A stretch of DNA of 64,000 nucleotides, taken from NCBI GenBank assembly GCA_964571195.1, contig CAZNAD010000007.1, forward strand, positions 37,972-101,971, read 5' to 3'. Positions 50,741-59,065 of this stretch are shown piece by piece. Under the pieces are notes generated by a model. It was given only the letters and a program-made list of their open reading frames with translations, was not told the DNA's origin and ran no database searches. This stretch comes from PALSA-1006 sp964571195 (lineage in GTDB: Bacteria; Pseudomonadota; Gammaproteobacteria; Burkholderiales; Gallionellaceae). Made by a program: the position numbers and the translations under genes. Every line of letters starts with the position of its first letter. Position 1 is the first letter of the stretch.

Positions 50741-51838
50741 GTGAACCGACCAGAGCTTTATATCGGCATCATGTCCGGCACCAGCCTGGACGGCATTGAT
50801 GCCGCGCTGGTCGATCTGTCAGGCGACCGTCCAGCACTGCTTGCCTCCCACTATCAGGCATATGCACCTGACATCAAAAGCGCATTATTGGCACTACACC
50901 ACCCGGCACCCGACGAACTCCACCAGGCACAGCTTATCGCCAACAGATTGGCTCGCGCATATGCCGAGGCGACCCATGCCCTGCTCAAAAAGGCTGGTGT
51001 AACAACTGATCAGGTGCAAGCTATCGGCTGCCACGGCCAGACCGTGCGCCACCGACCGGAACACGGCTATACCATACAACTCAACAATGCCGCATTATTG
51101 GCGGAGCTGACGCGCATCCACGTGGTGAGTGATTTCCGCAGTCGCGACATCGCGGCTGGCGGTCAAGGTGCCCCGCTGGTTCCTGCCTTCCACGCCTTGG
51201 CCTTGCGCCACGCGCACATCCATCGCGCCATCCTCAATCTCGGCGGCATCGCCAACCTGAGCGATCTTCCGCCCACCGGCAAAGTGAGCGGTTTCGACAC
51301 CGGGCCCGGCAATCTGCTGATGGATGCCTGGATCGGCAAACATCTCGGCCTTCCTTATGACAAAAACGGTGCTTGGGCTGCCAGTGGCGAGGTGATTCCA
51401 GCATTATTGGCTCGCCTGCAAGCAGAGCCGTTTTTCACGATGACACCGCCGAAAAGCACAGGGCGCGACCTGTTCAACCTGGCTTGGCTGGAAAAACGGC
51501 TGCACGGAAACGAATCAGCCGCCGATGTGCAAGCGACCCTGCTCGCACTCACCGCCAACAGCATCGTGGATGCCGTAAAGCGTTTTTGCACCGGCACTAA
51601 AGAGCTTTATCTATGCGGCGGCGGTGCACACAACGTCGCACTCACTACCCACTTGCAACAGGCACTGCCAGACTGCCTGATCCAGAAAACCGAAATGTTA
51701 GGGATCGCCGCCGACTGGATGGAGGCGATCGCCTTCGCCTGGCTGGCACAACAGACCCTGCATCTGAGACCAGCCAATCTGCCCGTCGTCACCGGGGCCA
51801 AGCACCCCTGCGTGCTTGGTGCGATCTATCCGGCCTGA
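50741..51838 (+). CDS. anmK: anhydro-N-acetylmuramic acid kinase
   Basis: Phosphorylates and opens 1,6-anhydro-MurNAc recovered from peptidoglycan turnover. The 365 residues have the N-terminal ATP loop GIMSGTSLDGIDAALVDLSG, the CHGQTVRH motif, AILNLGGIANLS and GFDTGPGNLLMDAW. GTG start with an AGG just before it. Same strand and ten bases after the M23 gene. Confidence 0.95.
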   Translation: MNRPELYIGIMSGTSLDGIDAALVDLSGDRPALLASHYQAYAPDIKSALLALHHPAPDELHQAQLIANRLARAYAEATHALLKKAGVTTDQVQAIGCHGQTVRHRPEHGYTIQLNNAALLAELTRIHVVSDFRSRDIAAGGQGAPLVPAFHALALRHAHIHRAILNLGGIANLSDLPPTGKVSGFDTGPGNLLMDAWIGKHLGLPYDKNGAWAASGEVIPALLARLQAEPFFTMTPPKSTGRDLFNLAWLEKRLHGNESAADVQATLLALTANSIVDAVKRFCTGTKELYLCGGGAHNVALTTHLQQALPDCLIQKTEMLGIAADWMEAIAFAWLAQQTLHLRPANLPVVTGAKHPCVLGAIYPA

Positions 51839-51845
51839 AAAGCAA

Positions 51846-51868
51846 ACGGGGCGCATCTCGCGCCCCGT
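51846..51868 (-). terminator. terminator after erpA
   Basis: Nine-base stem ACGGGGCGC / GCGCCCCGT; on the minus strand TTTGCTTTT follows. On the plus strand it may also stop anmK transcripts, though with a poor T-run. Confidence 0.65.
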
Positions 51869-51891
51869 CCCTTGCAACAAACCGCCCCGCC

Positions 51892-52242
51892 TTACACCGA
51901 AAACGACGAACCGCAACCGCACGTGGTGGTGGCATTCGGATTCTTGATGACGAACTGGGAACCTTCCAGCCCCTCGGTGTAATCGATTTCCGCCCCGACC
52001 AGATACTGGAAGCTCATCGGATCGATCAGGAGCTGTACACCGTTCTTGCTCATCACTGTGTCGTCTTCATTGGTCACTTCATCGAAAGTGAAGCCGTATT
52101 GAAAGCCGGAACAGCCGCCGCCGCTGACGAACACGCGCAGCTTGAGATCGGCATTGCCCTCTTCCTCTATCAACTGTTTCACCTTGTTTGCCGCATTGTC
52201 GGTAAACAACAATGGATCTTGCATGTCAGTCACTGTATTCAT
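51892..52242 (-). CDS. erpA: iron-sulfur cluster insertion protein ErpA
   Basis: A-type carrier that delivers [2Fe-2S]/[4Fe-4S] clusters to apoproteins. The 116 residues contain the three conserved Cys: SGGGCSGFQYGF and, at the end, TTCGCGSSFSV. GAGGAGTAGGAA precedes the ATG. It heads away from anmK; bactofilin and a coiled-coil protein lie upstream on the same strand and may be cotranscribed. Confidence 0.96.
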   Translation of the reverse strand: MNTVTDMQDPLLFTDNAANKVKQLIEEEGNADLKLRVFVSGGGCSGFQYGFTFDEVTNEDDTVMSKNGVQLLIDPMSFQYLVGAEIDYTEGLEGSQFVIKNPNATTTCGCGSSFSV

Positions 52243-52261
52243 TTCCTACTCCTCAAAAATT

Positions 52262-52669
52262 TTATGATTCCGCACCGCTCAATTTCAGAGTCACCACTTT
52301 ATCAGCGGCCTCCGCCAAATGGATCAGCTTGCCCTCGACGATCGCGCCCAATTGGATCTCCAATGTCTTGTAATGCACATCGCCAATAAGCTTGGCCTTG
52401 CTCTGTAGCTCCAGATATTCGGATGCCCGCACCGGCCCGGTCACGACACCGTTTGCCACCAGATGGGTCACACTGATCTCGCCATCCACACGCGCGTGTT
52501 CGCTCAATACCAGTGTGCTCTGCTTGCCGGGATCGGCGATGACATTGCCATCAATCTGTCCGTCCACCCGCAATCCGCCGCTGAACAGCAAATCTCCTTT
52601 AACTCTGGTTCCTGCACCAATCAAAGAATCGATACGGTTCTGCGGCTTACTCGGTCGGCTACCAAACAT
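52262..52669 (-). CDS. bactofilin
   Basis: Polymer-forming cytoskeletal protein of 135 residues. The central beta-helix shows the repeats GAGTRVKGDLLFSGGLRVDG, VDGEISVTHLVANGVVTGPV and AKLIGDVHYKTLEIQLGAIV, bracketed by short polar ends. GGGAGA precedes the ATG. Twelve bases after the coiled-coil membrane protein gene. An M23 peptidase gene lies 1.5 kb away; bactofilins and M23 enzymes often work together in shaping the wall (inference here). Confidence 0.94.
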   Translation of the reverse strand: MFGSRPSKPQNRIDSLIGAGTRVKGDLLFSGGLRVDGQIDGNVIADPGKQSTLVLSEHARVDGEISVTHLVANGVVTGPVRASEYLELQSKAKLIGDVHYKTLEIQLGAIVEGKLIHLAEAADKVVTLKLSGAES

Positions 52670-52680
52670 TCTGTTCTCCC

Positions 52681-53424
52681 TTAACTCAGCTCAATGGTCT
52701 GTTTAACGCTGGGTACCGGCGCTCCCTTTTCAAACACCCTGACCTGAACGCTCTTGACCCGCATCTCCGGGGGCACCTTAAAGACCCGATCAATACGCTG
52801 ATAATATTTGAAATTCAACTGATGCGCGGCGATATCTGGCGAATCCGCCTGCGGGAATTGTATCACTACTTTTTTGCCGTCCAGCTCGCCATCTACCAGC
52901 AATTGCAGGCTTCCCTGAAACTCTTTTCCGCGCCGCTGAATGTTTTGTACCAACAATAACCGACAGTGATATTCACCCGGCAGGGCATCCGGCTCGACTT
53001 TCAGGCGATGGATACTCAAATCCACCTCCCGCCCTGCGGCCAACGGTAGATTCTGGAAGAACGACAGATCTTCCTGTAGCCGCGCATTCTCCTCGTTCAG
53101 AATTTTGATCTGCGCTGCAGTCTCCTGCATCGCCGAACGGTCCATCTGCGCCTGGCGCTCATCGGAAGCGGTCTTGGTCGTCAGCCTGGCATTCTCCGTC
53201 TCAAGATAGACTACGCGGTCACGCAACTCCTCGAGTTCTTTTTCCGCCTGGCCGCGATGAAAGCCCGCCAATTCGAGCCCCGAGTCGTACGCCCACCACA
53301 CCATACCTCCCGTCACCACGATAAAGGGTATCGTGATCGCCCAGCGCACATACCAGGGAACATGCGGACGCACCGACAGACGCGGCGCGGAGATGCTGAA
53401 TTTTCGCCTGAACCTCCTAATCAT
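52681..53424 (-). CDS. single-pass coiled-coil membrane protein (DUF6776-like)
   Basis: The 247 residues begin with a basic cytoplasmic stretch (RRFRRKFSISAPRLSVRP), one membrane helix (about 28-48; RWAITIPFIVVTGGMVWWAY), a coiled coil (about 58-120; QAEKELEELRDRVVYLETEN, IKILNEENARLQEDL) and a beta-rich C-terminal domain. It resembles the DUF6776 family next to bactofilin genes in betaproteobacteria; function unknown. It lies between argC (2 bases) and bactofilin, and could anchor bactofilin at the membrane (inference). Confidence 0.8.
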   Translation of the reverse strand: MIRRFRRKFSISAPRLSVRPHVPWYVRWAITIPFIVVTGGMVWWAYDSGLELAGFHRGQAEKELEELRDRVVYLETENARLTTKTASDERQAQMDRSAMQETAAQIKILNEENARLQEDLSFFQNLPLAAGREVDLSIHRLKVEPDALPGEYHCRLLLVQNIQRRGKEFQGSLQLLVDGELDGKKVVIQFPQADSPDIAAHQLNFKYYQRIDRVFKVPPEMRVKSVQVRVFEKGAPVPSVKQTIELS

Positions 53425-53426
53425 GG

Positions 53427-54455
53427 TCAGGGCAACAAAGGCAGCACACGCAGCGCTGTCGTCTCCGGCAGATCGAACATGATATTCAGATTCTGTACCG
53501 CTTGACCGGCTGCACCTTTGACCAGATTGTCGATCACCGACAATACCACCACCGTGTCAGCGCCTTGGGGACGATGCACCGCGATACGGCACAGGTTGGC
53601 ACCGCGCACCGAACGTGTCTCCGGCATACTGCCAGCGGGCAATACGTCGACGAATGCCTCCTTGGCATAACGTTGCTCGAACAGCGACTGCAAGTCCGCA
53701 TCCGATTTGAGTCGCGCATACAAGGTGGCATGGATGCCGCGTATCATCGGCACCAGATGAGGCACAAAGGTGAGTCCCACCGGCTTGCCGGAAACATTGA
53801 CCAAGCCCTGCCGGATCTCCGGCAGATGCCTATGACCGCCGACGCCGTAGGCTTTAAAGCTGTCCGATGCCTCGGAGAACAAGGTTGGAATCTCTGCCTT
53901 GCGCCCGGCACCCGACACTCCCGATTTTGCATCGGCAATCAAAGATTCCGCATCGACCAATCCGGCTTCCAGCAGGGGAATGAAACCCAGTTGCACCGCC
54001 GTGGGATAACAACCGGGATTAGCGACGAGCCGCGCTTGCCTGATCTTGTCCCGATCCACTTCCGGCAGGCCGTACACCGCTTCGGCCACGAGGTCGGGAC
54101 AGGCATGGGTCATTCCATACCATTTTTCCCACTCGGCGATATCCTTGATACGAAAATCCGCAGCCAGGTCAATGACCCGCACCCCGGCATCCAGCAAGGC
54201 GCGCGTCTGCTGCATGGCGATGCCGTTGGGTGTCGCGAAGAACACCACATCACATTGATCGAGATGCGCCTCATCGGGATGCGTGAAGATCAGATCGACA
54301 TAGCCGCGCAAACTCGGGAACATCTGGCTGACCGGCGTACCCGCGTCAGCGCGCGAGGTGATGACCCGCAACTCAACCTGTGGATGCAGCGCCAACAAAC
54401 GCAGCAACTCGACGCCCGTATATCCCGTGCCGCCTACGATACCGACCCTGATCAC
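53427..54455 (-). CDS. argC: N-acetyl-gamma-glutamyl-phosphate reductase
   Basis: Third step of arginine synthesis. The 342 residues (long-type ArgC) begin IRVGIVGGTGYTGVELLRLL, the NADP site, and carry the catalytic Cys in LVANPGCYPTAVQLG and the His-containing GVGGHRHLPEIRQGL. GTG start with AGGAGC nine bases upstream. It follows rplM-rpsI on the same strand after a terminator. Confidence 0.96.
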   Translation of the reverse strand: MIRVGIVGGTGYTGVELLRLLALHPQVELRVITSRADAGTPVSQMFPSLRGYVDLIFTHPDEAHLDQCDVVFFATPNGIAMQQTRALLDAGVRVIDLAADFRIKDIAEWEKWYGMTHACPDLVAEAVYGLPEVDRDKIRQARLVANPGCYPTAVQLGFIPLLEAGLVDAESLIADAKSGVSGAGRKAEIPTLFSEASDSFKAYGVGGHRHLPEIRQGLVNVSGKPVGLTFVPHLVPMIRGIHATLYARLKSDADLQSLFEQRYAKEAFVDVLPAGSMPETRSVRGANLCRIAVHRPQGADTVVVLSVIDNLVKGAAGQAVQNLNIMFDLPETTALRVLPLLP

Positions 54456-54493
54456 ATCTTGCTCCTGTCTTGGTTTGAGCGTGAATGATAAAT

Positions 54494-54516
54494 GAAAAAA
54501 CCGCCCGAAGGCGGTC
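54494..54516 (-). terminator. terminator after rpsI
   Basis: ACCGCC-CGAA-GGCGGT hairpin; on the minus strand the T-run of seven follows. It separates rplM-rpsI from argC. Confidence 0.88.
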
Positions 54517-54560
54517 TTTCCAACACTTCCAGCAAGCCCCTCGATAAACTCGGGACAGGC

Positions 54561-54953
54561 TTAACGCTTGGAGAATTGCTTCCTGCGACGCGCCTTGCGC
54601 AAACCGACCTTCTTACGCTCAACTTCACGCGCATCGCGAGTCACCAGACCGGCTTTGCTCAGAGTGGGCTTCAGGTCTGCATCGTAGTCGATCAATGCGC
54701 GGGTGATGCCGTGACGCACTGCACCAGCCTGGCCGGATTCGCCACCACCAGTCACGTTGACCATGATGTCGAACTTACCGGTCATCTCAGTCAACTCCAG
54801 CGGTTGACGCACAACCATACGACCTGTTTCGCGGGAAAAGAACACATCCACCGGCTTATCGTTAACGATGATTTCGCCTTTGCCCGGCTTGATAAACACG
54901 CGGGCTACTGCGCTTTTGCGACGGCCAGTGCCGTAGTTATAAGTTACGCTCAT
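54561..54953 (-). CDS. rpsI: 30S ribosomal protein S9
   Basis: The 130 residues show YNYGTGRRKSAVARVFIKPG at the start and the basic tail VGLRKARRRKQFSKR at the end that reaches the P-site tRNA. Normal length. Two bases after rplM, the universal rplM-rpsI pair. Confidence 0.99.
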   Translation of the reverse strand: MSVTYNYGTGRRKSAVARVFIKPGKGEIIVNDKPVDVFFSRETGRMVVRQPLELTEMTGKFDIMVNVTGGGESGQAGAVRHGITRALIDYDADLKPTLSKAGLVTRDAREVERKKVGLRKARRRKQFSKR

Positions 54954-54955
54954 GA

Positions 54956-55393
54956 TTACGCTTTCAACAGATCAATGGGTTTAGGTTGCTGCGCGCTATG
55001 CGGATGCGTTGCACCGGCATACACCTTCAGCTTGCGCAACATTGCATAACCCAGAGGGCCCTTAGGCAACATGCCGCGCACGGCCTTTTGCAACACGCGA
55101 TGAGGATGGCGCTGTTGCAGTTTGGTGAAATTGGTTTCATACAGACCGCCTGGATAGGTCGTGTGGCGGTAGTACATCTTGGCCTGTGCCTTGTTGCCGG
55201 TCACGCGCAGCTTTTCCGCGTTAACGACCACAACGAAGTCGCCGGTATCGACGTGAGGCGTATAGATCGCCTTGTGTTTACCGCGCAAGCGCGCAGCGAT
55301 CTGGCTGGCCAGACGGCCCAGAACTTGATTGGAAGCATCAACGAGCAGCCAGTCGTGCTGGACTTCGTGAGGCTTAGCGGAAAATGTTTTCAT
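54956..55393 (-). CDS. rplM: 50S ribosomal protein L13
   Basis: The 145 residues start MKTFSAKPHEVQHDWLLVDA and include GRLASQIAARLRGKHKAIYT and the RGMLPKGPLGYAMLRKLKVY signature. TTAGGAAATGCC precedes the ATG; the frame is open 30 codons further up but outside the family. First gene of the rplM-rpsI operon. Confidence 0.99.
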   Translation of the reverse strand: MKTFSAKPHEVQHDWLLVDASNQVLGRLASQIAARLRGKHKAIYTPHVDTGDFVVVVNAEKLRVTGNKAQAKMYYRHTTYPGGLYETNFTKLQQRHPHRVLQKAVRGMLPKGPLGYAMLRKLKVYAGATHPHSAQQPKPIDLLKA

Positions 55394-55598
55394 GGCATTT
55401 CCTAATACAAAAGAGTTAGTAAACTTCGAAGGGCGCGGATTGTATGCGAGACTGCGAGCCCATGTCAAATATCTCTGACTCAATGATGTACCCGCAATTG
55501 AACCATTCTTTTATTTCCAATAAATTCAATGGGCTTGACTCGCCACGCAGGCAGGCATGGCGTATGATGCGCGCTCTTCAAGAATCTACTAACCTCCC

Positions 55599-56348
55599 AT
55601 GTCTTGGCTCGTCACCAACCTCATCGCCGCTTTCTTGTTGCCTCCGCTTAATCTGCTAGTCCTCGCGATAGTCGGCTTGTTGCTCTGGCAAAAGCGTCCC
55701 CGCATCGCGCGTCTCCTGCTTGTCACCTCAGTCTCCCTTCTGTGGCTGTTCTCCACTCCCTTTTTCTCCATGCTGCTGTTGCATACCCTCGAAGGGGAGC
55801 CTCGCCCACTGAATGTCCAACAAGATCAAGCCGAGGCAATCATCGTGCTGGGAGCCGGAACCTATTTTAACGCGCCAGAATACGGGGGAGACACGGTGAG
55901 TGAGACAGGTTTATCGCGTCTGCGTTATGCCGCCACACTGCACCGCGAGACGGGGAAACCCATACTGGTCTCCGGTGGCACCCCGCGCAGCAACCAACTG
56001 TCCGAAGGGCAACAGATGAAACAAGTGCTGGAACAGGATTTCAAAACTCCGGTACGGTGGGTGGAAGAGCGCTCCGACAACACGCGGCAAAGCGCCCAAC
56101 TGAGCAAAATATTACTCCAGCAAGCCAACATCAATCGCATCTATCTGGTCACCCACGCCTGGCACATGCCGCGCTCCGTGGCGACTTTCGAACGGGCTGG
56201 ATTTGAAGTCATCCCGGCTCCGACCCGCTATTCCACCCAGCTCCAGACCAATCTGTTGAGCTTCCTACCCGATGCCGAAGCATTACGCGATAGTCGTATC
56301 TTCATGCATGAAATGATCGGCCTGCTGTGGTATCGGTTAAAATCCTGA
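55599..56348 (+). CDS. YdcF/DUF218 family membrane protein
   Basis: The 249 residues have two N-terminal membrane helices (about 7-28 and 38-62) and a C-terminal DUF218 domain with AEAIIVLGAGTYFNAPEYGG, LVSGGTPRSNQLSEGQQM, VEERSDNTRQSAQLS and LVTHAWHMPRSVATFERAGF. This is the ElyC/SanA/YdcF type, implicated in envelope biogenesis in E. coli. Role here unknown. Divergent from the ribosomal genes. Confidence 0.88.
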   Translation: MSWLVTNLIAAFLLPPLNLLVLAIVGLLLWQKRPRIARLLLVTSVSLLWLFSTPFFSMLLLHTLEGEPRPLNVQQDQAEAIIVLGAGTYFNAPEYGGDTVSETGLSRLRYAATLHRETGKPILVSGGTPRSNQLSEGQQMKQVLEQDFKTPVRWVEERSDNTRQSAQLSKILLQQANINRIYLVTHAWHMPRSVATFERAGFEVIPAPTRYSTQLQTNLLSFLPDAEALRDSRIFMHEMIGLLWYRLKS

Positions 56349-56392
56349 GTCAGCGGCATTTGCCGCCGCACACATAATTAATGGGGTATCGC

Positions 56393-56812
56393 ATGAAAGC
56401 ACGAGTCAAATGGGTGGAACAGGTCTCGTTTCTGGGTGAGACGGAAAGCGGGCACGCCGTATTGATGGATGGCGCTCCCGCTGCTGGCGGACGTAATCTC
56501 GGGCCGCGCCCGATGGAGATGTTGTTGCTTGGAGCCGGTGGCTGCACCAGCTTCGACGTGATCGGCATCCTGAAGAAGAGCCGCCAGGCAGTTTCGGACT
56601 GTTATGTCGAACTCAACGCGGAACGTGCTGAAGCAGATCCCAAGGTCTTCACCAAGATACACATGCACTTCGTGGTGACAGGTAAAGATATCAAACCGGA
56701 GGTGGTTGAGCGCGCCATCAAACTTTCGGCAGAAAAATATTGTTCAGCCTCCATCATGCTGGGCAAGACCGCAGACATTACGCACGACTTTGAGATAGTT
56801 CAGGAGCCGTGA
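56393..56812 (+). CDS. OsmC/Ohr family protein (YhfA-like)
   Basis: The 139-residue cytoplasmic protein of the OsmC fold, starting MKARVKWVEQVSFLGETESG. It holds GAPAAGGRNLGPRPMEMLLL, then GAGGCTSFDVIGILKK with one Cys and a second in KYCSASIMLGK; paired Cys in this fold reduce peroxides in OsmC/Ohr, though the YhfA branch is uncharacterised. The ATG at 56393 matches family starts; an in-frame ATG four codons earlier is less likely. Convergent with coq7 across a large hairpin. Confidence 0.88.
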   Translation: MKARVKWVEQVSFLGETESGHAVLMDGAPAAGGRNLGPRPMEMLLLGAGGCTSFDVIGILKKSRQAVSDCYVELNAERAEADPKVFTKIHMHFVVTGKDIKPEVVERAIKLSAEKYCSASIMLGKTADITHDFEIVQEP

Positions 56813-56880
56813 AACGTGAAGATGAAATGTGAAATGTGAAACGTAAATGCAGCTCTGCGTTTCACATTTCACATTTCACG
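56809..56880. repeat. GTGAAA-type hairpin with 21-base perfect arms
   Basis: Arms at 56823-56843 and 56858-56878, each made of TGAAATG/TGAAACG units and exact inverse copies of each other, with a 14-base loop. It begins on the OsmC gene stop codon and fills the gap to the convergent coq7. Related to 26200-26270. Confidence 0.85.
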
Positions 56881-56885
56881 AGCCT

Positions 56886-57512
56886 TTAAACCCAATACAC
56901 CGTCCGAGTCATCACCACCGACATCCCGCGCATCGCCAGCTTCACCGGCAGCGGCAATTCGGCGGCACCGAGTTTGATCGCCATATCGGAATGGCTGACT
57001 TCGTCGACATACATCTGTTTGACGACTGCGCGACTCTTGGCATCCTGCGGCGGCAGACTGTCCAGATGGCTTTGCAGATGTGCGCCGACCTGACGCTCAG
57101 TCTCGGCCAGAAAGCCCAGGTTCCACTTATCCCCCAGCAAACCGGCCACCGCCCCCAGCGCCAGCGAACCCGAGTACCAGACCGGATTCAACAAGCTCAG
57201 ATGGCTGCCCAGCTCCCCGACGCGCTTCGATGTCCACGCCAGATGTTCAGTCTCCTCCCATGCCGCCTGCTTCAACTTTTCCTGCACCAAGGGATCTCGC
57301 GCCGTCAGCGCCTGTCCCTGATACAAAGCCTGGGCACATATCTCTCCCGTATGATTGATCCGCATCAACGCAGCGGCATGTTTTTTTTCCGCATCGTCCA
57401 TCAGACCATCAGCCACCTCAGCATCGGGATAAGGGCGCGCGGTCGGCGCTTTGGCAAACAAGGTGCGCAGTCCTTTATCAAATTCGACGATCAATCCATC
57501 CAGATTCAGCAT
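56886..57512 (-). CDS. coq7: 2-nonaprenyl-3-methyl-6-methoxy-1,4-benzoquinol hydroxylase
   Basis: Di-iron hydroxylase of ubiquinone synthesis. The 208 residues show the ferritin-like metal ligands in MRINHTGEICAQALYQGQAL, WEETEHLAWTSKRV, LAETERQVGAH and VDEVSHSDMAIKLGA. Bacterial Coq7 replaces UbiF in many betaproteobacteria. A ubiquinone-dependent respiratory chain is thereby implied. Convergent with the OsmC gene. Confidence 0.95.
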   Translation of the reverse strand: MLNLDGLIVEFDKGLRTLFAKAPTARPYPDAEVADGLMDDAEKKHAAALMRINHTGEICAQALYQGQALTARDPLVQEKLKQAAWEETEHLAWTSKRVGELGSHLSLLNPVWYSGSLALGAVAGLLGDKWNLGFLAETERQVGAHLQSHLDSLPPQDAKSRAVVKQMYVDEVSHSDMAIKLGAAELPLPVKLAMRGMSVVMTRTVYWV

Positions 57513-57566
57513 ATCGTTCTCCCAAAGATCACCCGGTCAATCTAGGCAATTGTCTCGGCACTGTCA

Positions 57567-57596
57567 AATAAAAACGACCGCCCGAAGGCGGTCGTT
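57567..57596 (-). terminator. terminator after the broken porin gene
   Basis: Ten-base stem AACGACCGCC / GGCGGTCGTT around CGAA; on the minus strand TTTTTAT follows. Confidence 0.88.
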
Positions 57597-57623
57597 CGAT
57601 CCTGCGATCTGGTACTCCCAGAT

Positions 57624-58695
57624 TTAGAACTTCTTGCGCAGACCTACGGCAACAATACTGGAGCTACCACCGTTAGTCAGGGTGGCCGCACTCAAGGCAT
57701 TGCCCACAACGCTATAGGTATTGGTTGCGGAGCCATTGGTTACGCTGTGATACGCGGCATATCCGGTGACGGTCTTGGACACGGTACGCAGATAACCAAC
57801 TGTGTAACCGCTACCATTGGTATTGGCTGTCGCCATCGTATTCGACGCATAAGACAATGCCAGTGCATCGTTACCCAACGGAATCACACCAGACAGCGAC
57901 ATCGCGGTATTGTCCTTGGTTGCAGTCCTTGGTTGCAGTGCTCGCCTTGCTGGATTGGTATGTCGCCAAGATTTTGGCAACACCCAGATCATAGGAACCG
58001 CCCAAAGAGTACTCAGAAGTAGTGGCTGCACCTGTGCTTGCATTTCCCGTACCTGCATATACCAGGCCCGCACTGATCGGGCCTTCGGCGTAAGTCGCAG
58101 AAGCCAACACAGCGGTAGACTTCAGGCCAGTTGTAGCCGTGCTAGCAAGACCCAAATCGGCCCCGTCCGAAAGTGCCGTGCTGTAGTTCAATGCAAACGA
58201 CAACGCACCAATGTTGGGAGAGATATAGGCCAATGCGCGTGACGCGCGTGCTGCGGCAGCAGTAGAACCGATCAGGAAGCCGCCGCCTTTAGCAACGCTT
58301 TGCAATGGCGAAATCAGCGAGCCTGCAAGCGGGTCATACTTTCCAGCAAAATCATAACCGGTCGTTTGCAAATAACCCGATGCCACCGTACCAAAGCTGC
58401 CTGCGAGCGCAACATATTCCTGACGCGCGAGACCTACTGTATCGCCTTTCTGAGTGTCCAAAGCATATTCCAGCACCCCGGCTGCGGTCAGACCATCACC
58501 CAAATCTTCGGAGATTTTCAGCCCAACGCGAGAACCAGAGAGTCCACCGGAATACCCCAGCATGTCACTTTTTTGCCCATCGGCAGAAACACTGACCACT
58601 GCGGCATCAATAATGCCGTACGGGGTCACATCAGCGAAAGCCGGTGCGGAAAACGCGGCAGCAGCAACAGCGAGAGCAATGATTTTCTTTTGCAT
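57624..58695 (-). pseudogene. general porin disrupted by a 13-base tandem duplication
   Basis: Outer-membrane porin gene. The signal peptide MQKKIIALAVAAAAFSAPAF is followed by strands such as DVTPYGIIDAAVVSVSADGQ, SGSRVGLKISEDLGDGLTAA and LEYALDTQK, up to about residue 252. There an exact repeat of 13 bases (57914-57939) shifts the frame, giving a stop 36 bases later at 57873. The remainder, with AMSLSGVIPLGNDALALSYA and the aromatic end VAVGLRKKF, is intact in the next frame. Removing one unit gives a 352-residue porin. GAGGAG stands before the ATG. It may be a recent null allele, a phase switch or an assembly error. Same strand as the second porin. Confidence 0.9.
57914..57939. repeat. perfect 13-base tandem duplication in the porin gene
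   Basis: CCTTGGTTGCAGT occurs twice, head to tail, with no change between copies. One copy restores the porin frame (minus strand reading ACT GCA ACC AAG GAC AAT). Confidence 0.95.
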
Positions 58696-59065
58696 ATTTG
58701 GACTCCTCATAAAATTAAATATTGTCTGAAAACGGCTGGTTTCAAATATCCATACTCGTTTCAGGGCTAAAGGTACTTATACATCCTTACGGCAGACTTA
58801 CATTGCCTCGACAGCCAAAGTAAATCATCTCTGAAAAAATGCCGTAAAGGCATAACAAGAACAACCGCAACCAAATGTTATTATTCGATTTTTAACGACT
58901 TTCGCCGGCACAACAATGCTCAATTTCTGAGGAATGCCAACTTGCATGCCGTTGCTTTTTTGCAACATCCAATCTTGCACCGCAACCCAATCACCTTAGA
59001 GCATAAAAAAACAAAACGGACACCCGAAGGTGTCCGTTTCGTTCCTTAATTTGACTGACGTCAGA
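58696..59065. other. 370-base region between the two porin genes
   Basis: No gene is supported. It should contain the promoter of the broken porin; an A/T-rich stretch lies just before the gene. The terminator of the second porin (59004-59039) is at its far end. No clear -35/-10 pair stood out to me. Confidence 0.6.
59004..59039 (-). terminator. terminator after the intact porin gene
   Basis: Eleven-base stem AAACGGACACC / GGTGTCCGTTT around CGAA, followed on the minus strand by a T-rich run (TTTTGTTTTTTT). Confidence 0.92.
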
